Source: Thermaerobacter sp. PB12/4term
GTDB lineage: Bacteria > Bacillota > Sulfobacillia > Thermaerobacterales > Thermaerobacteraceae
Direction of reading: 5' to 3'
NCBI RefSeq assembly: GCF_003403315.2
Contig: NZ_CP048407.1
Span: 992,001-1,056,000 of the forward strand
Length of the DNA stretch: 64,000 bases
Numbering within the stretch: the stretch's first letter is position 1; each line of letters starts with the position of its first letter. This document shows, piece by piece, positions 7,784-16,862 of the stretch. The notes below the pieces were generated by a model. The model was not told the origin of the DNA, did no database searches, and saw nothing but the letters and a program-made list of their open reading frames with translations. Made by a program: the position numbers and the translations under genes.

Positions 7784-8443
7784 GTGGTACCCTCAGGCGA
7801 AACGCTTCCGCCAGTGCGTTCCCCGGGCGGCCAGGGCAGTCCGGCGCCTTCATCCGGCGGTGCGTCCGGCGGTGGGGGCAGCGCCGGTGGGGGCGGCGGG
7901 GCCGTGCGGCTGCAACTGGTAGGAACCCGGTCGGGGCCCCACAGCCATCTAGGGGGCCTGGCCGCCATCCTGGTGGACGGCGACCGGGCCACCGTGTCGC
8001 CGGGTGCCCTGCACGCCAAATCGCCGGTCGAGCAGGGGGTACGCTGGGTGGACGATCCGGCCCAGGTGCCCGGGGCCCGCCAGTACTGGGTGGTCTGGAT
8101 CGCCCAGGGCGGCGCCGGCGGGCGCGGGGTGCGGGGCGCCGTGGCCAGTCCTATGTGGATCGACCGGCAGGCCATGGCGGGGTACAAGCACCTGGCACGT
8201 CACGTCAACGACATGTCCCGGGCCCTTAAAGGGGTGATCGACCTGGAGGGGCTTTCGGACGCCCAGCGGCGGGCGGTGGGGGAGGCCATCCGCGCCCGGG
8301 CGCCCCAGGTTTGGGAGGCGACGGATCCCGCCGTCCGGGCCGCTCTGGGCGGTGATCCGGCTGGCGCTGCGAGGCCGGCTGAAGGCGGCCCGACCAGCCG
8401 GGACGGTGCCGCCACCGGGGACCGTGACGCCGCCACCTCCTGA
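7784..8443 (+). CDS. ywhD: YwhD family protein
   Basis: About 219 residues. The core pattern fits Bacillus YwhD as I recall it: AAILVDGDRATV, GALHAKSPVEQGVRW, a QYWVVWIA strand, then AGYKHLARHVNDMSRALKG. The function of YwhD is not established. The GTG at 7784 has GGAGGGA 6 bases upstream; ATG 7769 is the alternative and has no ribosome site. A 30-residue Gly/Ser/Pro-rich N-terminal segment and a Gly/Ala/Thr-rich C-terminal tail flank the conserved part. A terminator 140 bases downstream closes the unit. Confidence 0.75.
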   Translation: MVPSGETLPPVRSPGGQGSPAPSSGGASGGGGSAGGGGGAVRLQLVGTRSGPHSHLGGLAAILVDGDRATVSPGALHAKSPVEQGVRWVDDPAQVPGARQYWVVWIAQGGAGGRGVRGAVASPMWIDRQAMAGYKHLARHVNDMSRALKGVIDLEGLSDAQRRAVGEAIRARAPQVWEATDPAVRAALGGDPAGAARPAEGGPTSRDGAATGDRDAATS

Positions 8444-8586
8444 CCGTGGCCACCGGGCCGACCTCGAGAGTGCCGGACGCGGTGCCGCGCCGGCCCCCGC
8501 TTTCGCCCCCTGTCTCGCCTTCGCCCTGCGCCTTGGGCTCCGCTAGCGGGTTCCGCCCTTCACCCTGGCCCGGAGCTGGTATCGGA

Positions 8587-8622
8587 ACCCGGCCCCACCC
8601 GGCGGCCGGGTCTTCTGCTTTT
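8587..8622 (+). terminator. intrinsic terminator after ywhD
   Basis: Perfect 8-bp stem ACCCGGCC/GGCCGGGT with a 9-base loop, then the T-rich tract TCTTCTGCTTTT. Confidence 0.75.
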
Positions 8623-8647
8623 GCGGCGGCCGTTCGCGCCAGCGGTC

Positions 8648-8695
8648 GTTAATCCGGTCGTTCAGGTGGCCGTTCGAGTGACCGTTCAGGTGATC
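8648..8695. repeat. four imperfect 12-nt tandem units beginning GTT
   Basis: GTT starts at 8648, 8660, 8672 and 8684, exactly 12 bases apart. Units two and four share GTTCAGGTG; units one and three diverge. The array is downstream of the ywhD terminator and upstream of ytxC. Function unknown. Confidence 0.7.
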
Positions 8696-8892
8696 GCCCT
8701 GGGCCCGCTGCTGGCAGGCCGGACATGGGTGCCTTGATCGCCGCCGCACCGCCGCTTCACCGCGCGGCCGCCCACGCTGCCCCGGCATGTCCTCCCTCGC
8801 CCGGCCATATCGGTGACATGGGGCCTGGCGGTTGACCCCCCGCCCCCGTGCTCACACTACGGGGGAAGGCGGCGGGGAAGGGAGCGATGGGA

Positions 8893-10437
8893 ATGTCCGA
8901 CCTACTGGTCATCGGCACCGCCCAACCGCCGGATTCCTTGCGCCAGCGGCTGGAGCAGGAGGTGGCCGCCTTGACCCCCCTGGCGGCGGCCTGCGGGCTC
9001 GAGCCGCCCCAGCTGAGCGAATACCAGTGCGGCAACTGGTTCTTCCTGGCCGTCCAGGGCCCCGCCTTCCCGGGACGGCGCCGGAACGGGCCGTTGCGGG
9101 GCGGCAGCCGGACCCCGGCCGACCCGGCGGCGGTCCCGGGCGGGGGTCCCGGCGGCGCTGCCGGGTCCGGGGAGGAACCCGGCAGCGCCGGAGGCGCGCG
9201 GCCGGGTTCCCCGGGTCCGGCCGTACCCTGGAGCCGGATGGCCGCGGAGCTGCGGTACGACTTCAGCGGCCTGTTCTTGGGAGGGCCGGGGTGGATTTCG
9301 GGGGCCCTGGGCGCGGCCGCCGGCGCGGCCGCCCGCGGTGCGCCGTCCCGGCGGCGCGGCGCCGCCCCGGGACCGGCCGGTTCCTCCCTGCGCTCCACGC
9401 CGGCCCAGGCAGCGCATCCCGGCACCGCCGGGGTCGGGGGCGCCGGCACCCCTGGAGGCCGCCCGGGCGGAACCAGCGGCGGCTCAGGGGAAGCCGGGCG
9501 GCCCGGGGCAGGCGCGGAGTCCGGGGCGCCCGGCACCCGCCCTGCCGGCGCGGGGGGCGGGAACGGCGCCGCCGGGGCCCCGAGCCGGCCCGGCGGCGAC
9601 CCGAACGGGGTGGCCGCGGCGGAATGGGTGACCACGCCGCCCGCAGGTACCGGTGCCGGCCCCGCCGGAAGGGGCGAGTCGGTGCCCGCGTCGGAGGCCG
9701 ATCCCCTGTTCCGCGACTGGCGCGCCCGGGTGGTGCGGGCCATCGTGGCCTTCATCCACGACGAGCACCGCTGGCACCTGATGCAGCGGCTGGTCACCCG
9801 CCGCTACGCCCATCTGGCCCCCGACGCGCGGCACCAGGCCCTGGCCTACGCCCGCCGGCACCTGGCCGCCGCGCCGGCCCGGGACGGGCAGCTCCGCTAC
9901 CAGTTGAGCCGCCAGGTGGCCGCGTACGTGGAGGGCGCCGGCTTGCTCCTGGTCGACGGGTTTCTGCGGTTCCGGTGCCGGGACTACGTGGAGGCCCTGG
10001 AGCTGGCCGTGGACCGGGCGGTGGACGAGTACCTGCTGGACCGGGAGTACCGGGACTTCGTGCGGCTGCTGCGGCAGTTCGTCGACCTGCAGGTGCCGCG
10101 GCTGGACGTGGTCCATGTGGTGGTGGAACCGTCGGGCGCCTTCACCATGACCGACGAGCAGGGGCGGGCCGTGTCCCTGCCGCCGGGAGAGGCCTGGGTG
10201 GCCGGCCCGGGGGAGGGGCTGGCGCCGGATCCCGGCGACGCCCTGGTCAGCGCCCTGGTGACGGTGGCCGCCCGCCGGTTCGTGGTGCACCTGCGCCGCC
10301 GCAACCAGGGGCTGGGCGGTGACACCCGGGACATGCTGGAGCAGGTCTTCGGCAACCGCGTGGAGGTCTGCACGGGCTGCACCCGCTGCCGCTCGCGCCA
10401 GCGGCGCCCGGCGGCTCCGGCCCCGTCGGCCCGGTGA
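8893..10437 (+). CDS. ytxC: YtxC-like sporulation protein with a large low-complexity insertion
   Basis: About 514 residues, far longer than the roughly 280 of B. subtilis YtxC. The C-terminal part (about residue 275 on) has the family core: VEGAGLLLVDGFLRFR, then RAVDEYLLDREYRDFVRLLRQF. The conserved N-terminus (about 1-60) and this core are split by about 200 residues of Gly/Ala/Pro/Arg-rich sequence. YtxC is a putative sporulation protein of unknown activity. In Bacillus it lies just before thrS, as here with one gene between, which supports the call. ATG 8893 (GGAG 8 bases upstream) is preferred over ATG 8887. The extreme C-terminus has a CTGCTRC cysteine cluster. Confidence 0.7.
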   Translation: MSDLLVIGTAQPPDSLRQRLEQEVAALTPLAAACGLEPPQLSEYQCGNWFFLAVQGPAFPGRRRNGPLRGGSRTPADPAAVPGGGPGGAAGSGEEPGSAGGARPGSPGPAVPWSRMAAELRYDFSGLFLGGPGWISGALGAAAGAAARGAPSRRRGAAPGPAGSSLRSTPAQAAHPGTAGVGGAGTPGGRPGGTSGGSGEAGRPGAGAESGAPGTRPAGAGGGNGAAGAPSRPGGDPNGVAAAEWVTTPPAGTGAGPAGRGESVPASEADPLFRDWRARVVRAIVAFIHDEHRWHLMQRLVTRRYAHLAPDARHQALAYARRHLAAAPARDGQLRYQLSRQVAAYVEGAGLLLVDGFLRFRCRDYVEALELAVDRAVDEYLLDREYRDFVRLLRQFVDLQVPRLDVVHVVVEPSGAFTMTDEQGRAVSLPPGEAWVAGPGEGLAPDPGDALVSALVTVAARRFVVHLRRRNQGLGGDTRDMLEQVFGNRVEVCTGCTRCRSRQRRPAAPAPSAR

Positions 10438-10537
10438 CCCTGCCGTGCCGGCGCCGGCAAGCCACCGCCGGCCCGCAGGTGGGGAGGCGCCCGGCGTTCC
10501 CGCGGCCGTGGTATAGTGGCGGCCGGGAGGGACGCCC

Positions 10538-11137
10538 GTGGACACGGCGTGGTTCACCCTGCCCCTGACGGGCGGGCTCATCGGTTGGGCCACCAACCGG
10601 GTGGCCATCTGGGCCCTGTTCCGGCCCATCCGGCCCTGGCGGGTGCCGGGGGTGGGATGGACCTTGCAGGGCCTTTTGCCACGCCGCCAGGCCGACCTGG
10701 CCCGCGCCCTGGCCGAGGCGGTGGAACGGGACCTGCTGACGGCGGCCGACGTGCGGGAACACCTGCGCCGGCTGCCCCTGGACCGGGCGGCGGCCGACGC
10801 GGTGGCCCGGATGGTGCGGGAGGCGGTGCTGGCCCGCCTGCCGGCGCTGGTTCCTCGCGCCTGGTCCCTGCAGCTGGCCGATCGCATCGCCCAGGAGGCG
10901 CGCTACGAGGTGGCGCGCCGCTTTCCCGAGCTGGCCGAGGGCCTCTGGGCCGCCGCGGGCGAGGGCCTGCGCCTGGGTCCGGTGGTGGAACGGAAGCTGC
11001 TGGCCCTCGACCCGGCAGGCGTTGAAGATCTGGTCCTGCGGCTGGCCGGGAAGGAATTGCGCTTCGTCGAGTGGTCGGGGGCGGTGCTGGGATTCCTGGT
11101 CGGCCTGTTCCAGGCGCTCCTGGTGACCGTCGCCTGA
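10538..11137 (+). CDS. DUF445 family membrane protein
   Basis: A 199-residue DUF445 (YheB-like) protein. It begins with the family signature of a short transmembrane helix containing GGLIGWATNRVAI, then LFRP, followed by a long amphipathic helical region with LPRRQADLARALAEAV. A second hydrophobic helix ends the protein (about residues 180-199). The family has no firm function; B. subtilis YheB-type proteins have been linked to spores, so a spore link is possible but not shown here. GTG 10538 has GGGAGGG upstream. Its place between ytxC and thrS suggests conserved context. Confidence 0.85.
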   Translation: MDTAWFTLPLTGGLIGWATNRVAIWALFRPIRPWRVPGVGWTLQGLLPRRQADLARALAEAVERDLLTAADVREHLRRLPLDRAAADAVARMVREAVLARLPALVPRAWSLQLADRIAQEARYEVARRFPELAEGLWAAAGEGLRLGPVVERKLLALDPAGVEDLVLRLAGKELRFVEWSGAVLGFLVGLFQALLVTVA

Positions 11138-11253
11138 AACCCCGGCCGCAGGCGCGGGGGCGGCGGCCGGCCGGACCCCGCCGGGGCGGCCGCGTGCCGC
11201 GTCGGGGCATGGCGGCCCGTGACGGTGGCTCGATGGCTGCGCGCAGGATCCCC

Positions 11254-11282
11254 TTTGCCCCGGCACCAGGGTTGGCTATAAT
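11254..11282 (+). promoter_or_regulatory. sigma-A promoter of the thrS leader
   Basis: TTTGCC, a 17-base spacer, then a perfect TATAAT. The predicted transcript starts near 11289 and enters the T-box leader. Confidence 0.7.
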
Positions 11283-11288
11283 TTCGGC

Positions 11289-11796
11289 CAAACCGGTGCC
11301 CGGAGGATCCGGGCACGCCGGCGACGATGAAGGGGACACGACCGGAGGAGCGGCCCCGCCAGAGAGGGCGGGTCCCCCGCCGCGGCCAGCCCGGGGTGGA
11401 GTGCAGCCGGGCACCGCGGGCGGGGGGCTGGGAGCCTGCCCCGGAAGGCCACCGCCGGTTACCACCCCGGAGTTGCCGGTCCCAGGTGCGAGCGCAGGGC
11501 CCGGCGGCCGGGTTCGACCGGCCGGCGGCGGCGCCGCCCCGGAACAGCGGCACCCCCGCCGGGGGCCGGGAGCGGGCGGGCAGCTGCCGCCGGCGCGGCG
11601 GCGACCGGGGCCGCGGCCCGCGGAGGCTGCAAGAGCCTCCCTGCAGCACCGAGGACCGGCCGGTGGCCCCCGTTACCGGGCAGAAAGCGGGTGCCATGCG
11701 GTAGTTGGGGCGGGTTCCCATCCCCGGTGGCACCAAAAAGGGTGGAACCGCGAGGCCGGCGGGCCTCGTCCCTTTGGGACGGGGCCCCTTTCTTTT
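11289..11796 (+). ncRNA. T-box riboswitch leader of thrS
   Basis: A leader of about 510 bases senses uncharged tRNA-Thr. The T-box sequence GGTGGAACCGCG is at 11741-11752, and an AGAGAGGG motif typical of the stem I region is at 11361-11368. A 12-bp stem (11761-11772 with 11776-11787) followed by CTTTCTTTT forms the terminator; pairing of the T-box side with tRNA would favour the antiterminator. ACC at 11461-11463 is a plausible threonine specifier codon, by inference only. The leader is longer than the usual 250-350 bases, the extra being GC-rich. Confidence 0.88.
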
Positions 11797-11865
11797 GCCC
11801 GCTTCAGATCCCTAGAAGGACGGTGAGGGACGTTGGACGAACCGGCGCGCAGGGAGACTGGCGCC

Positions 11866-13782
11866 ATGATCGTGGTGGAGCTGCCCGGCGGCAGCCGCCG
11901 GGAACTGCCCCGGGGCATCACGCCCCTGGAGGTGGCCCAGCAGATCGGCCCGCGCCTGGCCCGGGACGCGGTGGCGGCCCGCTGGAACGGGCAGGTCATC
12001 GACCTGAACCGGCCCCTCGAAGAGGACGGCCGGCTGGAGATTCTCACCTTCGCCGACGAGGCGGGGCGGGAGGTCTACCGCCACAGCACGGCCCACCTGA
12101 TGGCCCAGGCGGTGAAGCGCCTCTGGCCGGAAGCCCAGCTGGCCGTGGGGCCGCCGCTGGAGGACGGGTTCTTCTACGACATTCAGACCCCCCGGCCCCT
12201 TTCCACCGACGATCTGGAAGCCATCGAGCGGGAAATGGCCCGGATCGTGCAGGAAGACCTGCCCATCCGCCGGCGGCCGGTCAGCCGGCAGGAGGCCCTG
12301 GATCTCTTCCGGCAGCGGGGGGAGCGGTACAAGGTCGAGATCATCGAGGCCATCCCCGAGGACGAGCCGCTGACGGTCTACGAGCAGGGGGAGTTCGTCG
12401 ACCTCTGCCGGGGGCCTCACCTGCCGTCCACGGGGCGGATCAAGGCCTTCAAGCTCACCGGCGTGGCGGGCGCCTACTGGAAGGGCGACGAGAAGGGACC
12501 CATGCTGACCCGCATCTACGGCACCGCCTTCCCCTCCGCCCGGGAGTTGGAGGAGCACCTCCAGCGGCTGGAGGAGGCCAGGCGCCGCGACCACCGCAAG
12601 CTGGGCCCCGAGCTCGACCTGTTCCACTTCGAGGAGGTGGCGCCGGGGTATGCCTTCTGGCATCCCAAGGGGGCCACGGTGTACGGGCTCCTGGAACAGT
12701 TCTCCCGGGAGCTGCAGGCGCGCTACGGCTACCAGGAGGTCCGCACCCCCGAGATCTTAAAGGTTGACCTGTGGCATCGCTCCGGCCACTGGGAGCACTA
12801 TCGCGACAACATGTTCCTGATCGAGCGGGAGGATGCCCTGTTCGGCGTCAAGCCGATGAACTGCCCGGGGCACTGCCTGCTCTACCGCAGCCGGATCCGC
12901 TCCTACCGCGACCTGCCCCTCCGCCTGGCGGAATACGGCCGGCTGGCCCGCTTCGAGCGCTCCGGCACGCTGCACGGCCTCTTGCGGGTGCGGGGCTTTG
13001 AGCAGGACGACGCCCACCTGTTCGTCCGGGAGGACCAGATCGAAGAGGAGATCGGCCGCGTCCTGGAGCTGGTGGACACCATCTACGGCACCTTCGGCAT
13101 GCCCTACGAGATCAAGCTGGCCACGCGGCCGGAGAAGTTCATGGGCGATCCGGCCTTGTGGGAGCGGGCGGAGGCGGCCCTGGCGCGGGCCCTGGAGGCG
13201 GCGGGCCGGGACTACACCCTGGCGCCCGGCGACGGCGCCTTCTACGGGCCCAAGCTGGACTTCTACGTCATCGACTCCCTGGGGCGGAAGTGGCAGACGG
13301 CCACGGTGCAGCTGGACTTCCAGATGCCGATCCGGTTCGAACTGACCTACGTGGACGCCGCGGGCCAGGAGCAGCGGCCGGTGATGATCCACCGGGCCAT
13401 CATGGGCTCCCTGGAGCGGTTCATCGGCATCCTGATCGAGCACTATGCCGGCGCCTTCCCCGTCTGGCTCGCCCCGGTGCAGGTCCGGGTGCTGCCCGTC
13501 AGCGACCGGCACCACGACTACGCGCGCCGGGTGGAAGAACGGCTGCGGGCGGCGGGCCTGCGGGTCGAGGTCGATGCCCGGGACGAGAAGCTCGGGTACA
13601 AGATCCGCCAGGCCCAGGTGGAAAAGGTGCCCTACATGCTGGTGGTCGGCGATCGGGAGGCCCAGGAGGGCCAGGTCGCCGTGCGCAGCCGGGACCGGGG
13701 TGATCTGGGCAGCCAGTCCCTGGAAGACTTCGTACGCCTCATCACCGAGAAGGTGGCTCGGCGGCAGGGGAACCCGGCTTGA
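11866..13782 (+). CDS. thrS: threonyl-tRNA synthetase
   Basis: A 638-residue class II synthetase that charges tRNA-Thr, close to the 642 of E. coli. Domains in order: TGS (1-62), the second N-terminal editing domain with HSTAHLMAQAV (about 73), the catalytic core with the zinc-ligand motif MNCPGH and motif 2 in the RFERSGTLHGLLRVRGF region, motif 3 in HRAIMGSLERFIG, and a C-terminal anticodon-binding domain with DEKLGYKIRQAQ. ATG 11866 is chosen: AGGGAGA lies 8 bases upstream and the TGS domain starts at once. TTG 11833 is possible but poorly spaced. Controlled by the T-box leader. Confidence 0.97.
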   Translation: MIVVELPGGSRRELPRGITPLEVAQQIGPRLARDAVAARWNGQVIDLNRPLEEDGRLEILTFADEAGREVYRHSTAHLMAQAVKRLWPEAQLAVGPPLEDGFFYDIQTPRPLSTDDLEAIEREMARIVQEDLPIRRRPVSRQEALDLFRQRGERYKVEIIEAIPEDEPLTVYEQGEFVDLCRGPHLPSTGRIKAFKLTGVAGAYWKGDEKGPMLTRIYGTAFPSARELEEHLQRLEEARRRDHRKLGPELDLFHFEEVAPGYAFWHPKGATVYGLLEQFSRELQARYGYQEVRTPEILKVDLWHRSGHWEHYRDNMFLIEREDALFGVKPMNCPGHCLLYRSRIRSYRDLPLRLAEYGRLARFERSGTLHGLLRVRGFEQDDAHLFVREDQIEEEIGRVLELVDTIYGTFGMPYEIKLATRPEKFMGDPALWERAEAALARALEAAGRDYTLAPGDGAFYGPKLDFYVIDSLGRKWQTATVQLDFQMPIRFELTYVDAAGQEQRPVMIHRAIMGSLERFIGILIEHYAGAFPVWLAPVQVRVLPVSDRHHDYARRVEERLRAAGLRVEVDARDEKLGYKIRQAQVEKVPYMLVVGDREAQEGQVAVRSRDRGDLGSQSLEDFVRLITEKVARRQGNPA

Positions 13783-13933
13783 CCAGTTTGACCATTTTTT
13801 GGGGAGGAACCTCGTCCAGCGCGGCGAAATCCACCCCATCACGGACCCGGAACCGTGCCGCCGGCGCGCCTTGCGCCCGCGGGCGGCAGGGCGGTGTACA
13901 CCACTCCCGGGCCGAAGGGTGAGGGGGGCTTTG

Positions 13934-15583
13934 ATGGTGAAGACGTGGCGGCGGCGCCTGCAGGCGCTGGCGCTGGTGGCCGTCCTGGCGGTCCTGGCCA
14001 CGGCGTGCGGCGCGCCGGCCCAACCTTCGGGTGAGGGTGGCGGGGGCAGCGGCGGCGGGGAGGCCGGCCTGCCGGCGGACACCCTGGTCTGGGGGCGCGG
14101 CGGCGATTCGGTGTCGCTGGATCCGGCCAATGTCACCGACGGCGAGTCCATGAAGGTCACCCACCAGATCTACGACACGCTGGTGGAGTTCAAGGAGGGC
14201 AAGACGGAGGTCGAGCCGTGGCTGGCCACCGGCTGGGAGGTCAGCGACGACGGCAAGGTCTGGACCTTCCACCTGCGCCAGGGCGTCACCTTCCACGACG
14301 GCACGCCCTTCAACGCCGAGGCCGTGGTCTTCAACTTCGAGCGCTGGATGAAGACGGACAACCCTTACCGGCACGAGGGCGAGAACTTCGAATACTACGC
14401 CTACATGTTCGGCGGGTTCGACGAGGAGTCGGTGATCGAGAAGGTCGAAGCGGTGGACGAGTATACCGTCCGCTTTACCTTGCGGGAGCCGCTGGCGCCC
14501 TTCCTGCAGAACCTGGCGATGCCGTGCTTCGCCATCGCCAGCCCGGAGGCGATCAAGAAGTACGGCGCCGACTTCGGCCGCAATCCGGTGGGCACCGGAC
14601 CCTACAAGTTCGTGGAATGGGTCCCGGACCAGCAGATCGTGCTGGAGGCCTACGACCAGTGGTGGGGCGAGCCGAAACCCAAGATGAAGCGGATCGTCTA
14701 CAAGGCGATCAAGGACAACTCGGCGCGGCTGGCCGAACTGATGGCGGGGACCATCGACGTGATGGAAGACCCGAACCCGGCCGACCTGCCCACCATCGAC
14801 ACCGGCCAGTTTGACATCCTCTACCGCGATGCGAACAACGTCGGCTATCTGGCGCTCAACAACGACAAGGAGCCCTTCAACGACGTGCGGGTGCGCCAGG
14901 CCATCGCCCACGCCATCAACAAGGAGGAGCTGGTCAAGGCCTTCTGGGGTGAGCTGGGCCAGGCGGCCAAGAACCCCATGCCGCCCGCCATGTGGGGTTA
15001 CAACGACGACATCCAGGACTACGAGTACGACCCCGAGCGGGCCAAGGAGCTGCTGGCCGAGGCCGGCCATCCCGACGGGTTCCAGACGGAGCTCTGGACC
15101 ATGCCCGTGCCGCGGCCTTACATGCCCCAGCCCGAGCAGATCGCCGAGGCCATCCAGCAGCAGCTGGCGGCGGTGGGCATCCAGGCGGAGATCGTCCGCC
15201 ACGAGTGGGACGTCTACCTGGAGAAGACGGGCAACGGGGAGCACCCCATGGCCCTGCTGGGCTGGATCGGCGACAACGGCGACCCCGACAACTTCCTGTA
15301 CGTGCTTTTGGACAAGGACAACGCCCGCACGCCCGGTGCCGGCAACATCTCCTTCTACCGCAGCGAGGAGGTCCACCAGCTGCTGGTGCGGGCGCAGCGC
15401 ACCCCGGACCAGGCCCAGCGGGACCAGCTCTACCGGCAGGCGCAGGAGATCATCCACCGGGACGTGCCCATGATCCCCCTGGCCCACGCCCGCTCGCCCA
15501 TCATCGTGCGCAAGGGCGTGGAGGGGCTGGTCCCGAGCCCGCTGGGCAGCGAGAAGCTGCATAAGGTGTCGGTTACCCGCTAG
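13934..15583 (+). CDS. ABC transporter substrate-binding lipoprotein (dipeptide/oligopeptide type)
   Basis: A 549-residue family 5 extracellular solute-binding protein. The N-terminus has a basic start, a hydrophobic helix and a lipobox LATAC, with Cys25 as the lipidation site, then a Gly/Ser linker. The mature part carries the family pattern: LVWGRGGDSVSLDPA, IYDTLVEF, then WTFHLRQGVTFHDG, and near the C-terminus PMIPLAHARSPI. It would capture peptides or a similar solute at the outer membrane face. ATG 13934 has a GAGGGGGG site. Two permease genes follow on the same strand; no ATPase gene follows. Confidence 0.93.
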   Translation: MVKTWRRRLQALALVAVLAVLATACGAPAQPSGEGGGGSGGGEAGLPADTLVWGRGGDSVSLDPANVTDGESMKVTHQIYDTLVEFKEGKTEVEPWLATGWEVSDDGKVWTFHLRQGVTFHDGTPFNAEAVVFNFERWMKTDNPYRHEGENFEYYAYMFGGFDEESVIEKVEAVDEYTVRFTLREPLAPFLQNLAMPCFAIASPEAIKKYGADFGRNPVGTGPYKFVEWVPDQQIVLEAYDQWWGEPKPKMKRIVYKAIKDNSARLAELMAGTIDVMEDPNPADLPTIDTGQFDILYRDANNVGYLALNNDKEPFNDVRVRQAIAHAINKEELVKAFWGELGQAAKNPMPPAMWGYNDDIQDYEYDPERAKELLAEAGHPDGFQTELWTMPVPRPYMPQPEQIAEAIQQQLAAVGIQAEIVRHEWDVYLEKTGNGEHPMALLGWIGDNGDPDNFLYVLLDKDNARTPGAGNISFYRSEEVHQLLVRAQRTPDQAQRDQLYRQAQEIIHRDVPMIPLAHARSPIIVRKGVEGLVPSPLGSEKLHKVSVTR

Positions 15584-15678
15584 ACCGCGGAGTGCAGTCC
15601 CGGAGTGCGCCGGTTTCTGCCGGCAGGCGGGTGCGGTGGCCGGGAAGGCAACAGGTGGCGGAGGGCAACGGAACGGTC

Positions 15679-15711
15679 GCAGGCCGGGGCGGGGACCCCG
15701 TCCCGGCCTGC
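15679..15711 (+). terminator. GC-rich hairpin between binding protein and permease
   Basis: A 10-bp stem GCAGGCCGGG/CCCGGCCTGC with a 13-base loop and no real T-run. It could be an RNA-stabilising or partly terminating stem that gives more binding protein than permease; inference only. Confidence 0.4.
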
Positions 15712-15812
15712 GCCTTGCCCGGGGCCCAAGGCCGCCCGGTGTACCCCTGTGGCATCCGGCGGCGGGTGCGGGCGCGGGGCGGGCTAGCGCCCGGAGATAG
15801 CGAGGCGAGAGC

Positions 15813-16823
15813 GTGCTGCGGTATGTGATCAAACGGTTGTTGCTGCTCATTCCGACCCTGTTCGGCATTTCGGTGGCCGTCTTCGGTTTCTTGTACCTTA
15901 TCCCCGGCGATCCGGCCCAGGCCATCCTGGGGGAACGGGCCACGCCGGAGATGCTGGCCCGGCTGCGGGAGGAGATGGGGCTCAACGATCCCTTCTGGGT
16001 GCAATACGGGCGCTTCGCCGGCCAGTTGTTGCGGGGGGAACTGGGGCGCTCCCTGCGCAGCGGCCTGCCCGTCAGCCGGGACATTGCCGTCCGCTTGCCG
16101 GCGACCATCGAGTTGACCTTTGCCGCCATGCTGGTGGCGATCCCCCTGGGGGTGCTGGCCGGCGTCATCGCCGCCGTACGGCGCCGCACCATCCTGGACT
16201 ACGGCGTGATGGCGGGATCCATGGTCGGTGTCTCGATGCCCATCTTCTGGCTGGGGCTCGTGATGATGTACTACCTGGCCGTCGACCTGAAGTGGCTGCC
16301 GCCGTCGGGCCGGTTGTCGGTGGAATACGAGGCCCAGGTGCCCTTCATCACGGGCATGTACCTGGTGGACACCCTGCTGGTGGGCAACTTGCCTGCCTTC
16401 GTCGATGCCGCCCGGCACCTGGTCATGCCCGCCCTGGCCCTGGCCACCATCCCGGCCGCCTTCATCGCGCGCATGACCCGCTCCAGCCTGCTGGAGGTGC
16501 TTCGGCAGGATTACGTGCGCACGGCCCGGGCCAAGGGCCTTCTGGAGCGAATCGTCACCCTGCGGCACGCCCTGCCCAACGCCATGCTGCCCGTTCTGAC
16601 GGTGACGGGCCTCCAGGTGGGCAGCCTGCTGGGGGGCGCGGTGCTGACCGAGACCATCTTTTCCCTGAACGGCGTGGGACGGTATATCGTCGATTCCATC
16701 AGCTACCGCGACTATCCCGCCGTGCAGGGCGCCGTGTTCTTCGTGGCCACCCTGTTCGTGCTGACCAACCTGGTGGTCGACCTGCTCTACGCCCTGGTGG
16801 ACCCGCGCATCCGCTACGACTGA
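15813..16823 (+). CDS. ABC transporter permease, DppB/OppB type
   Basis: A 336-residue inner-membrane permease with six hydrophobic helices. The N-terminus YVIKRLLLLIPTLFGIS, then GDPAQAIL, is typical of DppB/OppB. The C-terminal half has the cytoplasmic EAA loop that contacts the ATPase (RQDYVRTARAKGL), followed by LPNAMLPVLTV and the VLTETIFSLNGVGRY segment. It should pair with the next gene to form the channel. GTG 15813 follows GAGGCGAG. The ATPase partner must be encoded elsewhere. Confidence 0.95.
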   Translation: MLRYVIKRLLLLIPTLFGISVAVFGFLYLIPGDPAQAILGERATPEMLARLREEMGLNDPFWVQYGRFAGQLLRGELGRSLRSGLPVSRDIAVRLPATIELTFAAMLVAIPLGVLAGVIAAVRRRTILDYGVMAGSMVGVSMPIFWLGLVMMYYLAVDLKWLPPSGRLSVEYEAQVPFITGMYLVDTLLVGNLPAFVDAARHLVMPALALATIPAAFIARMTRSSLLEVLRQDYVRTARAKGLLERIVTLRHALPNAMLPVLTVTGLQVGSLLGGAVLTETIFSLNGVGRYIVDSISYRDYPAVQGAVFFVATLFVLTNLVVDLLYALVDPRIRYD

Positions 16824-16862
16824 TGACCGGCTGGTGCCCGGGAACCGCACGGAGGGAAACGC

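Larger units (their letters stand above)
8444..8892. other. intergenic region between ywhD and ytxC
   Basis: Holds the ywhD terminator (8587-8622), a 12-nt-period repeat (8648-8695) and a TTGACC at 8832-8837 that could be a -35 for ytxC, though no good -10 follows. A short minus-strand open frame (8543-8788) is not supported as a gene. Confidence 0.5.

Noticed and set aside
8543-8788. 81-codon minus-strand frame with CPAC and HLNG repeats
   Set aside because: It contains the ywhD terminator, its start is only about two bases from GGAGG, and no family is recognised. The repeat is reported separately.
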